Shown: one piece after another, positions 52,380 through 60,298 of the stretch | How positions within the stretch are numbered: the first letter of the stretch is position 1 | How the letters are laid out: each line of letters begins with the position of its first letter | Assembly: GCA_036655355.1 (NCBI GenBank) | Contig: JAVVQG010000012.1 | Coordinates: forward strand, 62,001-126,000 | Origin: JAUNSR01 sp036655355 | Lineage (GTDB): Bacteria > Bacteroidota > Bacteroidia > Bacteroidales > JAUNSR01 | Reading direction: 5' to 3' | Length of the DNA stretch: 64,000 nucleotides | Notes under the pieces: generated by a model | What the model was told of the DNA's origin: nothing | Databases searched by the model: none | The model's input: the letters and a program-made list of their open reading frames with translations, nothing else | Position numbers and translations under genes: made by a program

Positions 52380-53843
52380 TTATCTTTTGTAAATGATTTG
52401 AGGCGCTTCAAGATATTTGCCGTGCTCGGCATCAAACAGCAACGCCTCGGTCACCGCTTCGTTGACCCATACTTTCTGTGATTGTTCAGACAGTGTAATG
52501 TAAGCTACGAGTTCACTCAGACCTTTTTGAAGGGGATATATTTCGATCACTTCGCGAAGAGAGACTTCCGTTTTCTCCTTTAAAATTGCTTTCACGTTGC
52601 GTGAGAGTGCCTTTCGGTCAATCAGATTCGGGTTGAAGAGTTTCGTGAGCGCCTGCAAATCGGCTTTCGGAGAAGCCACGCGCGGTTTGATATCATACAC
52701 TCCTTGAATCTGCTCTTCTCCCAACCGTCGTTCGAGCGGAAGGTTCAACTCCGGATCCAGGTCAAGGGTAATACCGCAATCCTCGGGCAACTCCACGTCC
52801 GTCAGTTTGAGGGCGAGAAGGCGGATCTGGTGAATCGTTTCCTGCGATTTTCGTCGCTCATTCCGATTCTTCTCTGCAATCACCTTACTCAGTTTTTCGC
52901 CTAACTGGTCATTTGACTCCAACACTTTCTGTCCCGCCGAATGAAGCAGTGTCTTAATGCGTCGCAGAAACCGATCATTGAAATTGATGTTTCGGTTGTG
53001 CATCACGGTGATACTTTTCTCAATCAGGTCGCGTAGATTAAGCTGTTCCGATTCATTGAGTAGAAATTGCCAAAAGGAATAAAAGCTCTTACCTTGGTCG
53101 CTCTCTTTCAATCGGTCTACCGAATCAAAAGCGTAACCCAACAGATTTCCTTTGGTAAAAGCGTGTTCGGCCTGTTTCTCGTAGATGTTCTTGGTGATCT
53201 CGCGAAAATTCTCTTCCACCTCTTTAAAGTCACCCACCAGTTCATTCGTCAATCGATACACATCGTCCATTCGCGACTTTATCTGATAATCTTCGTAAGT
53301 TTTTACCACGCCCTCTTTTTTGATACGCTCAATTTCAAGGCGAATGTTTTCCTGTTGTTGTTCCAACTCTCGAATACGTCGTTGCGGATCCGGATTGCTA
53401 TTGTTTACCACCTCTTCGAGTTTATGAAAGATGTCGCTGAACTTCGATTCTGTACCCACGAATTCTCTCTCGCGAAGAAGTTCGAGCATTTGGAACGCAC
53501 GTTCGGTATGTTTCGTGAGAACGATAAATACTTTGCGGGTATTCTCATCGATGTAATTGCGTAGGTAATTCTCTTCCGTCCATCGTTCGATGTATCGTCT
53601 TGCTTTTGCGCGGTTGTCTAGCGATAGAAGTTGGAAAATCACTTCATCTTCCTCATCGACATAATGTAAGCGGTCAATCAGCTCTTCGAGCTCTTTGGCC
53701 AAGATCTCATAGGGAAGAGCAATTTCATTGCGATATTTAAACTGTTCCCGGAAGAAACAGATCATCAGCGCTGCATTTCTGGAACGTAGGAATTTAAGGG
53801 AGGGTGAAAGTTTCAGCTTTTCCTCAATCTCATCATATCTCAT
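52380..53843 (-). CDS. jetA: JetA/MksF-like kleisin (DUF3375)
   Basis: The 487-aa protein matches DUF3375, the kleisin subunit of Wadjet/MksBEF complexes. The N-terminal part (about 1-120, LKFLRSRNAALMICFFREQF) is a winged-helix dimer domain; the middle (160-330) is coiled-coil rich; the C-terminal part (about 400-487) with the SELVAYITLSEQ segment is the SMC-head-binding winged helix. It is the first gene of the operon, 68 bases downstream of a good promoter. No plasmid or phage genes are nearby. Confidence 0.88.
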   Translation of the reverse strand: MRYDEIEEKLKLSPSLKFLRSRNAALMICFFREQFKYRNEIALPYEILAKELEELIDRLHYVDEEDEVIFQLLSLDNRAKARRYIERWTEENYLRNYIDENTRKVFIVLTKHTERAFQMLELLREREFVGTESKFSDIFHKLEEVVNNSNPDPQRRIRELEQQQENIRLEIERIKKEGVVKTYEDYQIKSRMDDVYRLTNELVGDFKEVEENFREITKNIYEKQAEHAFTKGNLLGYAFDSVDRLKESDQGKSFYSFWQFLLNESEQLNLRDLIEKSITVMHNRNINFNDRFLRRIKTLLHSAGQKVLESNDQLGEKLSKVIAEKNRNERRKSQETIHQIRLLALKLTDVELPEDCGITLDLDPELNLPLERRLGEEQIQGVYDIKPRVASPKADLQALTKLFNPNLIDRKALSRNVKAILKEKTEVSLREVIEIYPLQKGLSELVAYITLSEQSQKVWVNEAVTEALLFDAEHGKYLEAPQIIYKR

Positions 53844-53910
53844 CTGTCTGGTTGCTAATGTAGAATTGTCCCCTTTTTCGTGATGAATCAGTTCGTGCGG
53901 GGAATAGACG

Positions 53911-53941
53911 CAAATTTAATTCGAATTTTACGGATTCACAA
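53911..53941 (-). promoter_or_regulatory. promoter of the jetABC operon
   Basis: Minus-strand TTG (complement at 53939-53941), 20 bases, then TAAATTTG (53911-53918), an exact TAnnTTTG, 68 bases before jetA. Confidence 0.65.
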
Positions 53942-54115
53942 CCAGAAAGAGCGGTTAAAATGCCCTCCGACAAGGGGTTTTAGAGGTAATATTCGAATTG
54001 TAACTCAATTATCGGGTTCTACGATTAATGTAAATTCGAATGGTCTGTTTATGTGTAATAAACGGTTTGTAACATAATTATCACTTCCTCAAAAGCCGTA
54101 TTGAAGATTCTTATT

Positions 54116-54123
54116 TACCTTTG
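54116..54123 (+). promoter_or_regulatory. candidate -7 element for the EamA transporter
   Basis: TACCTTTG is an exact TAnnTTTG match 70 bases upstream of the start; no -33 TTG at the right distance. Confidence 0.35.
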
Positions 54124-54193
54124 TGAAAAATATAATTCGCAGTCTGCCCGCGAAGAGGGGAAGGGGCTGCCGGGAGATCAATAACTAAAATAG

Positions 54194-55099
54194 ATGAGAT
54201 ATAAATTGTTGGCCATATTGGCCTGTGTTATTTGGGGAACAGCCTTTGTTGGGGCGAAAGTGGGATTTGAATATATGGAACCGATTCGTTTGTCGGGATT
54301 CCGTTTCACGCTAGCCGGCATGTTATTGTGGCCGGTTTTGTTTTATCAGAAGGTGAACCTAAAAAGGTTGTTGGTGCATTGGCGCTTCATGTTATTCTTT
54401 GCTTTCTTGCAGACTTTCATGCAATACGGTCTGTTTTTCATGGGTTTAAGTAAAGTGCCCGCAGCTACGGCCGCGGTGATTGTGGGAGCGGGACCGCTTT
54501 TTGTTGCAATCATGGCACATTTCACAATGCAGAATGACCGCATGACACTTCGTAAATCGGCTGCGATTCTTTTGGGACTGAGCGGTGTTGTTTTTATCAG
54601 TCTTGCCAAAGGGGAGTTGGCCGGAACGGGGTGGGGGTTCTATTCCGGAATCGCACTGTTGATTTTGAGTAATACCATTGGCGGATCTACCAACATTTTG
54701 GTTGCGAAATACAAAGGGGAGATTTCTCCGGTAGCGCTCACCTCATTCGCTAATTTCACCGGTGGTGTGATGCTGATCATCGTTTCATTATTGACTGAAT
54801 CATCCAAAGGCAACGGATATCCCATTGAATTCTGGGGTGTGCTACTTTGGCTAGCCTTCATCCCTGCCGCCGGATTCTCTATCTGGTATACCTTGCTGAA
54901 GAAACCAGGAGTGAAGGTCTCCGAACTAAACATGTGGAAATTCATTGTTCCCGTAACCGGCTGTCTCTTGAGTTGGTTTTTCTTGCCGGGAGAGTCGCCT
55001 GATGTACCTTCGGTCATTGGAATTGTAGCCATCTCATGTGCTCTGATTCTCTTGCAACTTCCAATCGGAAAAAACCGTTCTAAAAAAGCAGGAGTCTGA
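54194..55099 (+). CDS. EamA/DMT family transporter
   Basis: The 301-aa protein has about ten TM helices in two EamA repeats (about 5-140 and 150-290). The opening LLAILACVIWGTAFVGAKV is the typical first helix of the drug/metabolite transporter superfamily. Substrates in this family range from amino acids to nucleotide sugars and cannot be predicted here. Monocistronic, with a strong terminator. Confidence 0.9.
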   Translation: MRYKLLAILACVIWGTAFVGAKVGFEYMEPIRLSGFRFTLAGMLLWPVLFYQKVNLKRLLVHWRFMLFFAFLQTFMQYGLFFMGLSKVPAATAAVIVGAGPLFVAIMAHFTMQNDRMTLRKSAAILLGLSGVVFISLAKGELAGTGWGFYSGIALLILSNTIGGSTNILVAKYKGEISPVALTSFANFTGGVMLIIVSLLTESSKGNGYPIEFWGVLLWLAFIPAAGFSIWYTLLKKPGVKVSELNMWKFIVPVTGCLLSWFFLPGESPDVPSVIGIVAISCALILLQLPIGKNRSKKAGV

Positions 55100-55114
55100 A
55101 TCACTTCAAATGAA

Positions 55115-55160
55115 TTACCCCCCGCAAGCATATCTTCGTATGCTTACGAGGGGTATTTTT
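55115..55160 (+). terminator. terminator after the EamA gene
   Basis: TACCCCCCGCAAGCATA pairs with TATGCTTACGAGGGGTA with one mismatch (55115-55155), followed by TTTTT. May also serve the convergent carbonic anhydrase gene. Confidence 0.82.
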
Positions 55161-55170
55161 ATAATAGGAA

Positions 55171-55824
55171 TTACATCCCGCCGGTTTCTGTCGGCATATC
55201 TTCGAAGAGGAATTCAACCTCTCCCGTACCGAGGTGGTGATAAGCTCCTACCAAACCGATTTTACCTTCGTCGTAAAGGGCTTTCAATACGGGACTGCGA
55301 TGAAGAACTTCATCCATCGAATGATAGATGTTGTGTCGGGTGACGGCATCTACGAACTCGGGCGATTCGCAAGGCGTATCCGCCAATTCAAGCTTCACCT
55401 CTTCGATCGAGATGTTGAGTTTCTGAAGCAGTTGAGTGAGACTGCCCACTTTTTGTCCCGCACATGCGCCCTGTGAAGCACCGCAATTACTGTGTCCCAA
55501 GATCATGATCAGTTTTGAACCAACCACTTTGCACGCATATTCCATGCTGCCAATGATATCCTCGTTCAGAATGTTACCGGCTACCCGGAGACTGAAAATG
55601 TCACCTAACCCCTGGTCAAAGATCAGTTCGGCTGAGGTACGGCTGTCCATACAGCTCAGGATAATGGCAAAAGGATGCTGTCCGTGCTTGTAATATTGAA
55701 CCTGTTCCAATAGATTCCGATGCAACTTTAGATTATTGACAAATCGCTCGTTCCCCTCTTTCAGGAATTGGAGTGCTTTTTGCGGAGTCATGGTTGCTAA
55801 CGTTTCGGACGTATGTATTTTCAT
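55171..55824 (-). CDS. beta-class carbonic anhydrase
   Basis: The 217-aa enzyme hydrates CO2 to bicarbonate using zinc. The ligands are visible: Cys58 and Asp60-Arg62 in SCMDSR, His111 and Cys114 in GHSNCGA. Length and motifs fit the Can/CynT group. A cytoplasmic role supplying bicarbonate for carboxylations is likely in a capnophilic gut anaerobe. Monocistronic. Confidence 0.95.
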   Translation of the reverse strand: MKIHTSETLATMTPQKALQFLKEGNERFVNNLKLHRNLLEQVQYYKHGQHPFAIILSCMDSRTSAELIFDQGLGDIFSLRVAGNILNEDIIGSMEYACKVVGSKLIMILGHSNCGASQGACAGQKVGSLTQLLQKLNISIEEVKLELADTPCESPEFVDAVTRHNIYHSMDEVLHRSPVLKALYDEGKIGLVGAYHHLGTGEVEFLFEDMPTETGGM

Positions 55825-55983
55825 TTTATCGCTATTCTGTTATAGTTGTAACTTATTTACACCCAAAAAAACGAATTTGTGATTTCATTTAGGTTTCAAA
55901 TCGTAAGATTTTAATTCAATTTAATAAAGAAGTGGAGTTTTTCGTATTTCAAATGATCAACCCAAAAGGTCATTGAAATAAAC

Positions 55984-56018
55984 AAAGGTCCCCGTTCAAT
56001 ACAGAATGGGGACCTTTT
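55984..56018 (-). terminator. terminator after the beta-galactosidase gene
   Basis: Arms AAAGGTCCCC (55984-55993) and GGGGACCTTT (56008-56017), extended inward by four more pairs. The minus-strand tail TTTGTTTATTT is T-rich. Confidence 0.75.
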
Positions 56019-56032
56019 CTATTGAAAAACAA

Positions 56033-58546
56033 TTATTTTGCCTGTAGTTTAACAGAGCTTGTTTTCAAACCTTTTCCTGAAACTTCAAGTTCAATGTCGC
56101 CCGGTTTTTCGTTTGACTGAACAAGAATGACAAGTTGGCCTGAGAAAGCCTTCATCGCAGGATGGTGGAACGGAGTCAGTTCGATTGGATTTCCATTCGC
56201 CGCTGCACGGTATTTACCCGCTCCTTTTACTTTGAAGCGAAGCTCCGGAGTTGCCGTAATACATGGATTACCCGCTTTGTCGACCACCGTAGCCGTTACG
56301 AAACTGATATCCTTACCGTCTGCTTTGATTGTCTGACGATCCGGAGATAAAGCGATGTGATGAGGTGCACCGGCGGTAACCACCTCTTTCTCAGCAACCG
56401 CTTTGCCATTGCCATCGTATGCAACTACTTTTACTGTTCCCGGTTCATATTTCGTATCCATCCACATCAAACGGTAACGTTTGCTGCGTTCCAGGTTATT
56501 CAGTGCCTCTTTCGAAGCAGAAGAATCACGGTTCACAGTGAGATCCTTTGTGCGGATTCCCTGACTTTTGCCATTGATGAACAGCTCAGCCGAAGGGTGA
56601 TTGGTATATACAAATACAGGTGTGTTTTCACCTTCGCGTCCTTCCCAATTCCAGTGAGGTAAGATGTGTAATGTTTCAGCCTCTTTATTCCAATGACTGC
56701 GGTACAGGTAGTAACGGTCTTTCGGAATACCCGCAAGGTCCACAATACCGAACAAAGAGCTGTGACTCGGCCAGTTGGTATAATAAGGAGTTGGCTCGCC
56801 AAGATAATCGAATCCGGTCCATACGAACTCACCGATGCAGAATGGCAGGTCTTCATGCTGAATGAAGTTGTCTTCCGGCAGGTCTGACCAACCGCAATGT
56901 TCCACATCGTAAGAAGATGCTTGGTGGTCGTCGTATTTCGCCATCGAACGTCTTTCAACCGGGAACTTATAGATGCCGCGCGAACTAACGGTAGACGCAG
57001 TTTCACTACCAAGAATCACTTTCTGAGGAAGTTTGTCGTATCCCTCGCGGTAAGTGAAAGGACGGTAGTTAAAGCCCGGTACATCCACAACCGCTCCCAT
57101 GTTGTTGTTTAGGAAGTCGTGCGGACGGTCCATTCCGTTCGTTACGAAACGGGTAGGATCCTCGCGATGACAGATGTCCTGAAGGAACTTGGTGATTTTC
57201 GTACCTTCACCTTTTCGGGTGCTCTGCTCTTCCACTTCGTTTCCGATGAACCACATTGCCACACTCGGATTATTACGGTAATGGCGTAACAGGTTCACCA
57301 AATCTTTTTCAGCCCATTCATCCCAAAGCAGGTTGTAACCATTCTTCACTTTGGCTACTTTCCAACTGTCGAACGATTCACAAGCTACCATCATACCCAT
57401 TTCATCACACGCCTTGATCAACTCGGGAGCAGGCATGTTATGCGATGTACGAATGGCATTCACACCCATATCCTTCATAATGCGGATCTGACGACGAATT
57501 GCCGCATCGTTTACAGCACCGCCCAACGGACCCAGGTCGTGGTGGTTGCAAACCCCTTGGATCTGCACTTTGCGACCGTTCAGGAAGAATCCTTTGTCCG
57601 GAATCACTTCGATGGTGCGGAATCCGAAAGTGGTTGAATAGTTGTCTTTTAGGGTTGTTCCTTTGTATAGTTTTGTCTCAGCAGTATAAAGGTTCGGAGT
57701 ATCCAGATCCCACAACTGCGGTTTAGAGACTTTAAGCTCTTGTGTGGTGAAAGACCCCTCTTTCTCCATCTCCTCTTTTGTTTTGTCTGGTGAAGAAGTT
57801 ACAGTTGCAACCACTTTGCCTTTACCGTCACGAATTGTCGTTTCAATTCTATAATCTGACGGATTGTCGGCTTTCGGAAGCGCGAGTTCTGTTTTAATCT
57901 TAACGCGCCCGTATTCATTGTTGATGACAGGTGTTGTGATCTGCGTTCCCCACGTAGGGATATGTGCGTCTTCCATTACGATTACACGAACGTTGCGATA
58001 CAATCCTGCGCCGGGATACCAGCGAGAAGATTCAGGAAGGTTCTCAAGGCGAACAGCCAGCGTGTTCGATCCCTCTTCGTTTAGGTAGTCAGTGATGTCC
58101 AGGTAAAAAGAGTTGTAACCATAAGCCCATCCTCCGGCATATTTGCCATTTACATAAACTTTTGAGTTGCTCATCGCCCCGTCGAATTCAATCACCGCTC
58201 TTTTTCCTTTTTTAAAGGTCGGGGTATCAAATTGAGTACGATACCAACCGACTCCTACAAAAGGAAGTCCGCCCGTACGACCTGCATGCTCCATGGCTGC
58301 GCTTTGTCCGTCTTGCTTGATTGCTGTTTCCTGCAAGTCATTATCCCAGCTGAAAGGTCCGTAGATGGCCCAGTCATGCGGAACCGTTACGGTCTGCCAT
58401 TTCTTGTCGTTAAATGATTTTTCAAAAGCGGTTGGATAATCACCTTTCGTGAATTTCCAGTTCTTTTCAAGCAGCAGTGAATCTCTCGTCTGAGCATTAG
58501 CTCCCATTGCAATTAAGAAGAAAAAAGGCAAAGTGGTTCTCTTCAT
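56033..58546 (-). CDS. GH2 beta-galactosidase-like glycosidase
   Basis: The 837-aa exported enzyme has a signal peptide (about 1-18, ending ANAQT), an N-terminal jelly-roll (PHDWAIYGPFS, VGVGWYRTQF), an Ig-like domain, the (beta/alpha)8 barrel with acid/base Glu437 in WFIGNEVEE and nucleophile Glu515 in ILGSET, and C-terminal DUF4982 and Ig-like domains. The start at 58546 (MKRTTLPFF) gives a clean signal peptide; an in-frame Met 14 codons earlier would add an unlikely extension in the repeat region. Substrate could be a beta-galactoside or a related glycoside. There is no SusCD pair nearby. Confidence 0.92.
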   Translation of the reverse strand: MKRTTLPFFFLIAMGANAQTRDSLLLEKNWKFTKGDYPTAFEKSFNDKKWQTVTVPHDWAIYGPFSWDNDLQETAIKQDGQSAAMEHAGRTGGLPFVGVGWYRTQFDTPTFKKGKRAVIEFDGAMSNSKVYVNGKYAGGWAYGYNSFYLDITDYLNEEGSNTLAVRLENLPESSRWYPGAGLYRNVRVIVMEDAHIPTWGTQITTPVINNEYGRVKIKTELALPKADNPSDYRIETTIRDGKGKVVATVTSSPDKTKEEMEKEGSFTTQELKVSKPQLWDLDTPNLYTAETKLYKGTTLKDNYSTTFGFRTIEVIPDKGFFLNGRKVQIQGVCNHHDLGPLGGAVNDAAIRRQIRIMKDMGVNAIRTSHNMPAPELIKACDEMGMMVACESFDSWKVAKVKNGYNLLWDEWAEKDLVNLLRHYRNNPSVAMWFIGNEVEEQSTRKGEGTKITKFLQDICHREDPTRFVTNGMDRPHDFLNNNMGAVVDVPGFNYRPFTYREGYDKLPQKVILGSETASTVSSRGIYKFPVERRSMAKYDDHQASSYDVEHCGWSDLPEDNFIQHEDLPFCIGEFVWTGFDYLGEPTPYYTNWPSHSSLFGIVDLAGIPKDRYYLYRSHWNKEAETLHILPHWNWEGREGENTPVFVYTNHPSAELFINGKSQGIRTKDLTVNRDSSASKEALNNLERSKRYRLMWMDTKYEPGTVKVVAYDGNGKAVAEKEVVTAGAPHHIALSPDRQTIKADGKDISFVTATVVDKAGNPCITATPELRFKVKGAGKYRAAANGNPIELTPFHHPAMKAFSGQLVILVQSNEKPGDIELEVSGKGLKTSSVKLQAK

Positions 58547-58564
58547 AGATGAAATTAATGAAAT

Positions 58565-58663
58565 ATTGATAATGTGAATTGACAACATAACGTTGACAAT
58601 GATAAATTGATAATGTGAATTGACAACATAACGTTGACAATGATAAATTGATAATGTGAATTG
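58565..58663. repeat. 41-bp tandem repeat in the leader of the GH2 gene
   Basis: Two identical 41-base units (58565-58605 and 58606-58646) are followed by the first 17 bases of a third (58647-58663). Each begins ATTGATAATGTGAATTG and contains two TTGACAA words. The block starts 18 bases upstream of the chosen GH2 start codon and downstream of the candidate promoter, so it would be transcribed as 5' leader. The perfect identity suggests recent duplication. Confidence 0.92.
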
Positions 58664-58677
58664 TTAAGGTTGCTTGG

Positions 58678-58685
58678 CAAATATA
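58678..58685 (-). promoter_or_regulatory. -7 promoter element for the GH2 gene
   Basis: Minus-strand TATATTTG is an exact TAnnTTTG, 132 bases upstream of the start codon, leaving the 41-bp repeats in the leader. No clear -33 TTG. Confidence 0.42.
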
Positions 58686-58843
58686 ATCAAATCCCTCTTT
58701 TTTGTATGGATTTAAATGCTATTTCAGAAATTTTGACTAAATCTTTGGCCCCTCAGCGCAAACTTCTGTTATGCAGCGAAGAATCCTTATAAAATTTATA
58801 TTTTTACAGAATATAATTTATTAAAGTACAAATAAATATACCG

Positions 58844-59353
58844 ATGCGAATTTTTTACATTTTATGTTTGGGGGTTTCCCTGTTGTGTTTCAGCGGATGC
58901 GGAAGCACGCGTCACCTCTCATTAACGCCTCAAGCTAAAGTTGCTGCGGTGAAACTCGGAATACCGATTACGCGCAGCGATTACCAGCCATTCTTTGTTT
59001 CCGCTTCAGACTGGCTCGGCGTGCCCTACCGCACGGGAGGAACCACAAAGCGCGGAGCGGATTGCTCCGGATTTGTGTTCGCATTCTACCGGGATGTTTT
59101 TCAAATGAAACTATCACGAAACTCCTCCGAAATGTTTGATCAGAATTGTGTGCGGATTCGCAGAAAAAAGATGGAGCCGGGAGACCTTGTGTTTTTCAAT
59201 ACCGGCAGAGGGCGAAAGATCGATCACGTAGGCATCTATCTGAAAGATAATAAATTCATTCACACATCTTCTTCCAGAGGGGTAATGGTGAGTGACCTCA
59301 ACGATCCCTATTTTAAGAAAAGTTGGAAGGGCGCGGGTCGTGTAGTACGTTAA
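58844..59353 (+). CDS. NlpC/P60 family cell-wall peptidase lipoprotein
   Basis: The 169-aa protein has a lipobox ending at Cys19 (CFSGC) and an NlpC/P60 domain (about 50-168). The catalytic triad is present: Cys74 (GADCSGF), His128 (DHVGIYL) and His140 (FIHTSS). These enzymes hydrolyse gamma-D-glutamyl-diamino acid bonds in peptidoglycan stem peptides. The length resembles Spr/MepS-type endopeptidases. Monocistronic. Confidence 0.93.
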   Translation: MRIFYILCLGVSLLCFSGCGSTRHLSLTPQAKVAAVKLGIPITRSDYQPFFVSASDWLGVPYRTGGTTKRGADCSGFVFAFYRDVFQMKLSRNSSEMFDQNCVRIRRKKMEPGDLVFFNTGRGRKIDHVGIYLKDNKFIHTSSSRGVMVSDLNDPYFKKSWKGAGRVVR

Positions 59354-59499
59354 CCCGATGCCTCTTTTAAAATTTGAGAACCGAATGATCTTTTAATTTG
59401 TTCTAAGATCAAAGAGGGGGAATTCCTAATAAAAATGAATGGAATGCCTCTTGTTAAGTGTTAATTATCTGATCTAACGAACTCTAATAAAAGAAAATT

Positions 59500-60141
59500 A
59501 TGAAATCATTCTGGCTTTGGGACGTTCCCCCTCGTGAAGAGCAACGTTCACTTGCGATACTCTTCCTTCGTCTTTTTGTAGGCTTTATCATGCTCACGCA
59601 CGGTTTTTATAAGATTGCCAATTATGCAACCCTGACCACGGCATTCCCCGATCCGATCGGAATAGGGATGGTACCCTCTTTGTGGTTGGCCATCTTTGCC
59701 GAGGTAGTTTGTTCTTTCCTCTTGATTTTGGGCTTTCTGACCCGTCCAGCCGCGGCAATACTGGTAATCAATATGACGGTAGCAGGATTCTTCGCCCACA
59801 TGGGTGATCCTTTCGCACAGAAAGAGCTTGCATTGATGTATTGGGCGATATATATCGTACTCACCGTTTTCGGAGGTGGTCGCTATTCTGTGGACTGGGC
59901 GATATTTACCTCGAAGTTCGATGCAGGAATAAAGCACCGTAAAAATATGAATCCGTTTGATCGCATCATGCGCATATTGGTTTCATTCGTGATTTGGTAT
60001 TTTGTACTCACAGGAATCGTAACGGGAGCTTGGGTATGGATTCTGGTCATCATCACCGCTCCGCTCATGGTTACTGCATTTTGGGGATATTGTCCCGCTT
60101 ATTGCATGTTAAAAGGAAAATGCAACCGCTCAGACCGTTGA
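59500..60141 (+). CDS. DoxX family membrane protein
   Basis: The 213-aa membrane protein has a DoxX domain (about 18-140) with LRLFVGFIMLTHGFYKIAN at the start, AEVVCSFLLILGFLTRPAA in the middle and a third and fourth helix, then two further TM helices (about 163-200) that go beyond the typical four-helix DoxX core. The C-terminus is cysteine-bearing (GYCPAYCMLKGKC), a possible metal or thiol site resembling YgaP-like DUF2892 domains. Function unknown. Confidence 0.85.
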   Translation: MKSFWLWDVPPREEQRSLAILFLRLFVGFIMLTHGFYKIANYATLTTAFPDPIGIGMVPSLWLAIFAEVVCSFLLILGFLTRPAAAILVINMTVAGFFAHMGDPFAQKELALMYWAIYIVLTVFGGGRYSVDWAIFTSKFDAGIKHRKNMNPFDRIMRILVSFVIWYFVLTGIVTGAWVWILVIITAPLMVTAFWGYCPAYCMLKGKCNRSDR

Positions 60142-60192
60142 CCGGTGTGTAATACTAAATGCAATTAGGGGTGCCGCACCACATGAAATAAC

Positions 60193-60243
60193 AAGGAGGT
60201 TGTCTAGTTCATTCATATGAATTCTAGACAACCTCCTTTTTTA
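60193..60243 (+). terminator. terminator after the DoxX gene
   Basis: Arms AAGGAGGTTGTCTAG (60193-60207) and CTAGACAACCTCCTT (60224-60238) with inner ATTCAT/ATGAAT pairing and a T-run. Confidence 0.9.
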
Positions 60244-60298
60244 TAAGATAAGACTCCTTTAACGGTGTGGGATTTGAAAAGGGTATTTCTTTCAGAAA

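Larger units (their letters stand above)
53844..54193. other. 350-bp divergent intergenic region between jetA and the EamA gene
   Basis: Contains the jet promoter on the minus strand and a candidate -7 element for the transporter on the plus strand. A plus-strand frame at 53880-54077 has no recognisable features. There is no remnant of a jetD/mksG gene here. Confidence 0.65.
58547..58843. other. 297-bp divergent spacer with repeats and promoter
   Basis: Between the GH2 gene (minus) and the NlpC/P60 gene (plus). Holds the 41-bp tandem repeats (58565-58663) and a minus-strand TATATTTG element (58678-58685). Nothing else recognised on the plus side except AT-rich sequence. Confidence 0.65.

Noticed and set aside
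48399..53843. Calling the operon a complete Wadjet defence system
   Set aside because: The JetD nuclease is missing and there is no defence-island context, so only the three-subunit SMC complex is supported.
53880..54077. Plus-strand 65-codon frame between jetA and the EamA gene
   Set aside because: It overlaps the jet promoter and shows no family features; also too short and unlike a JetD remnant.
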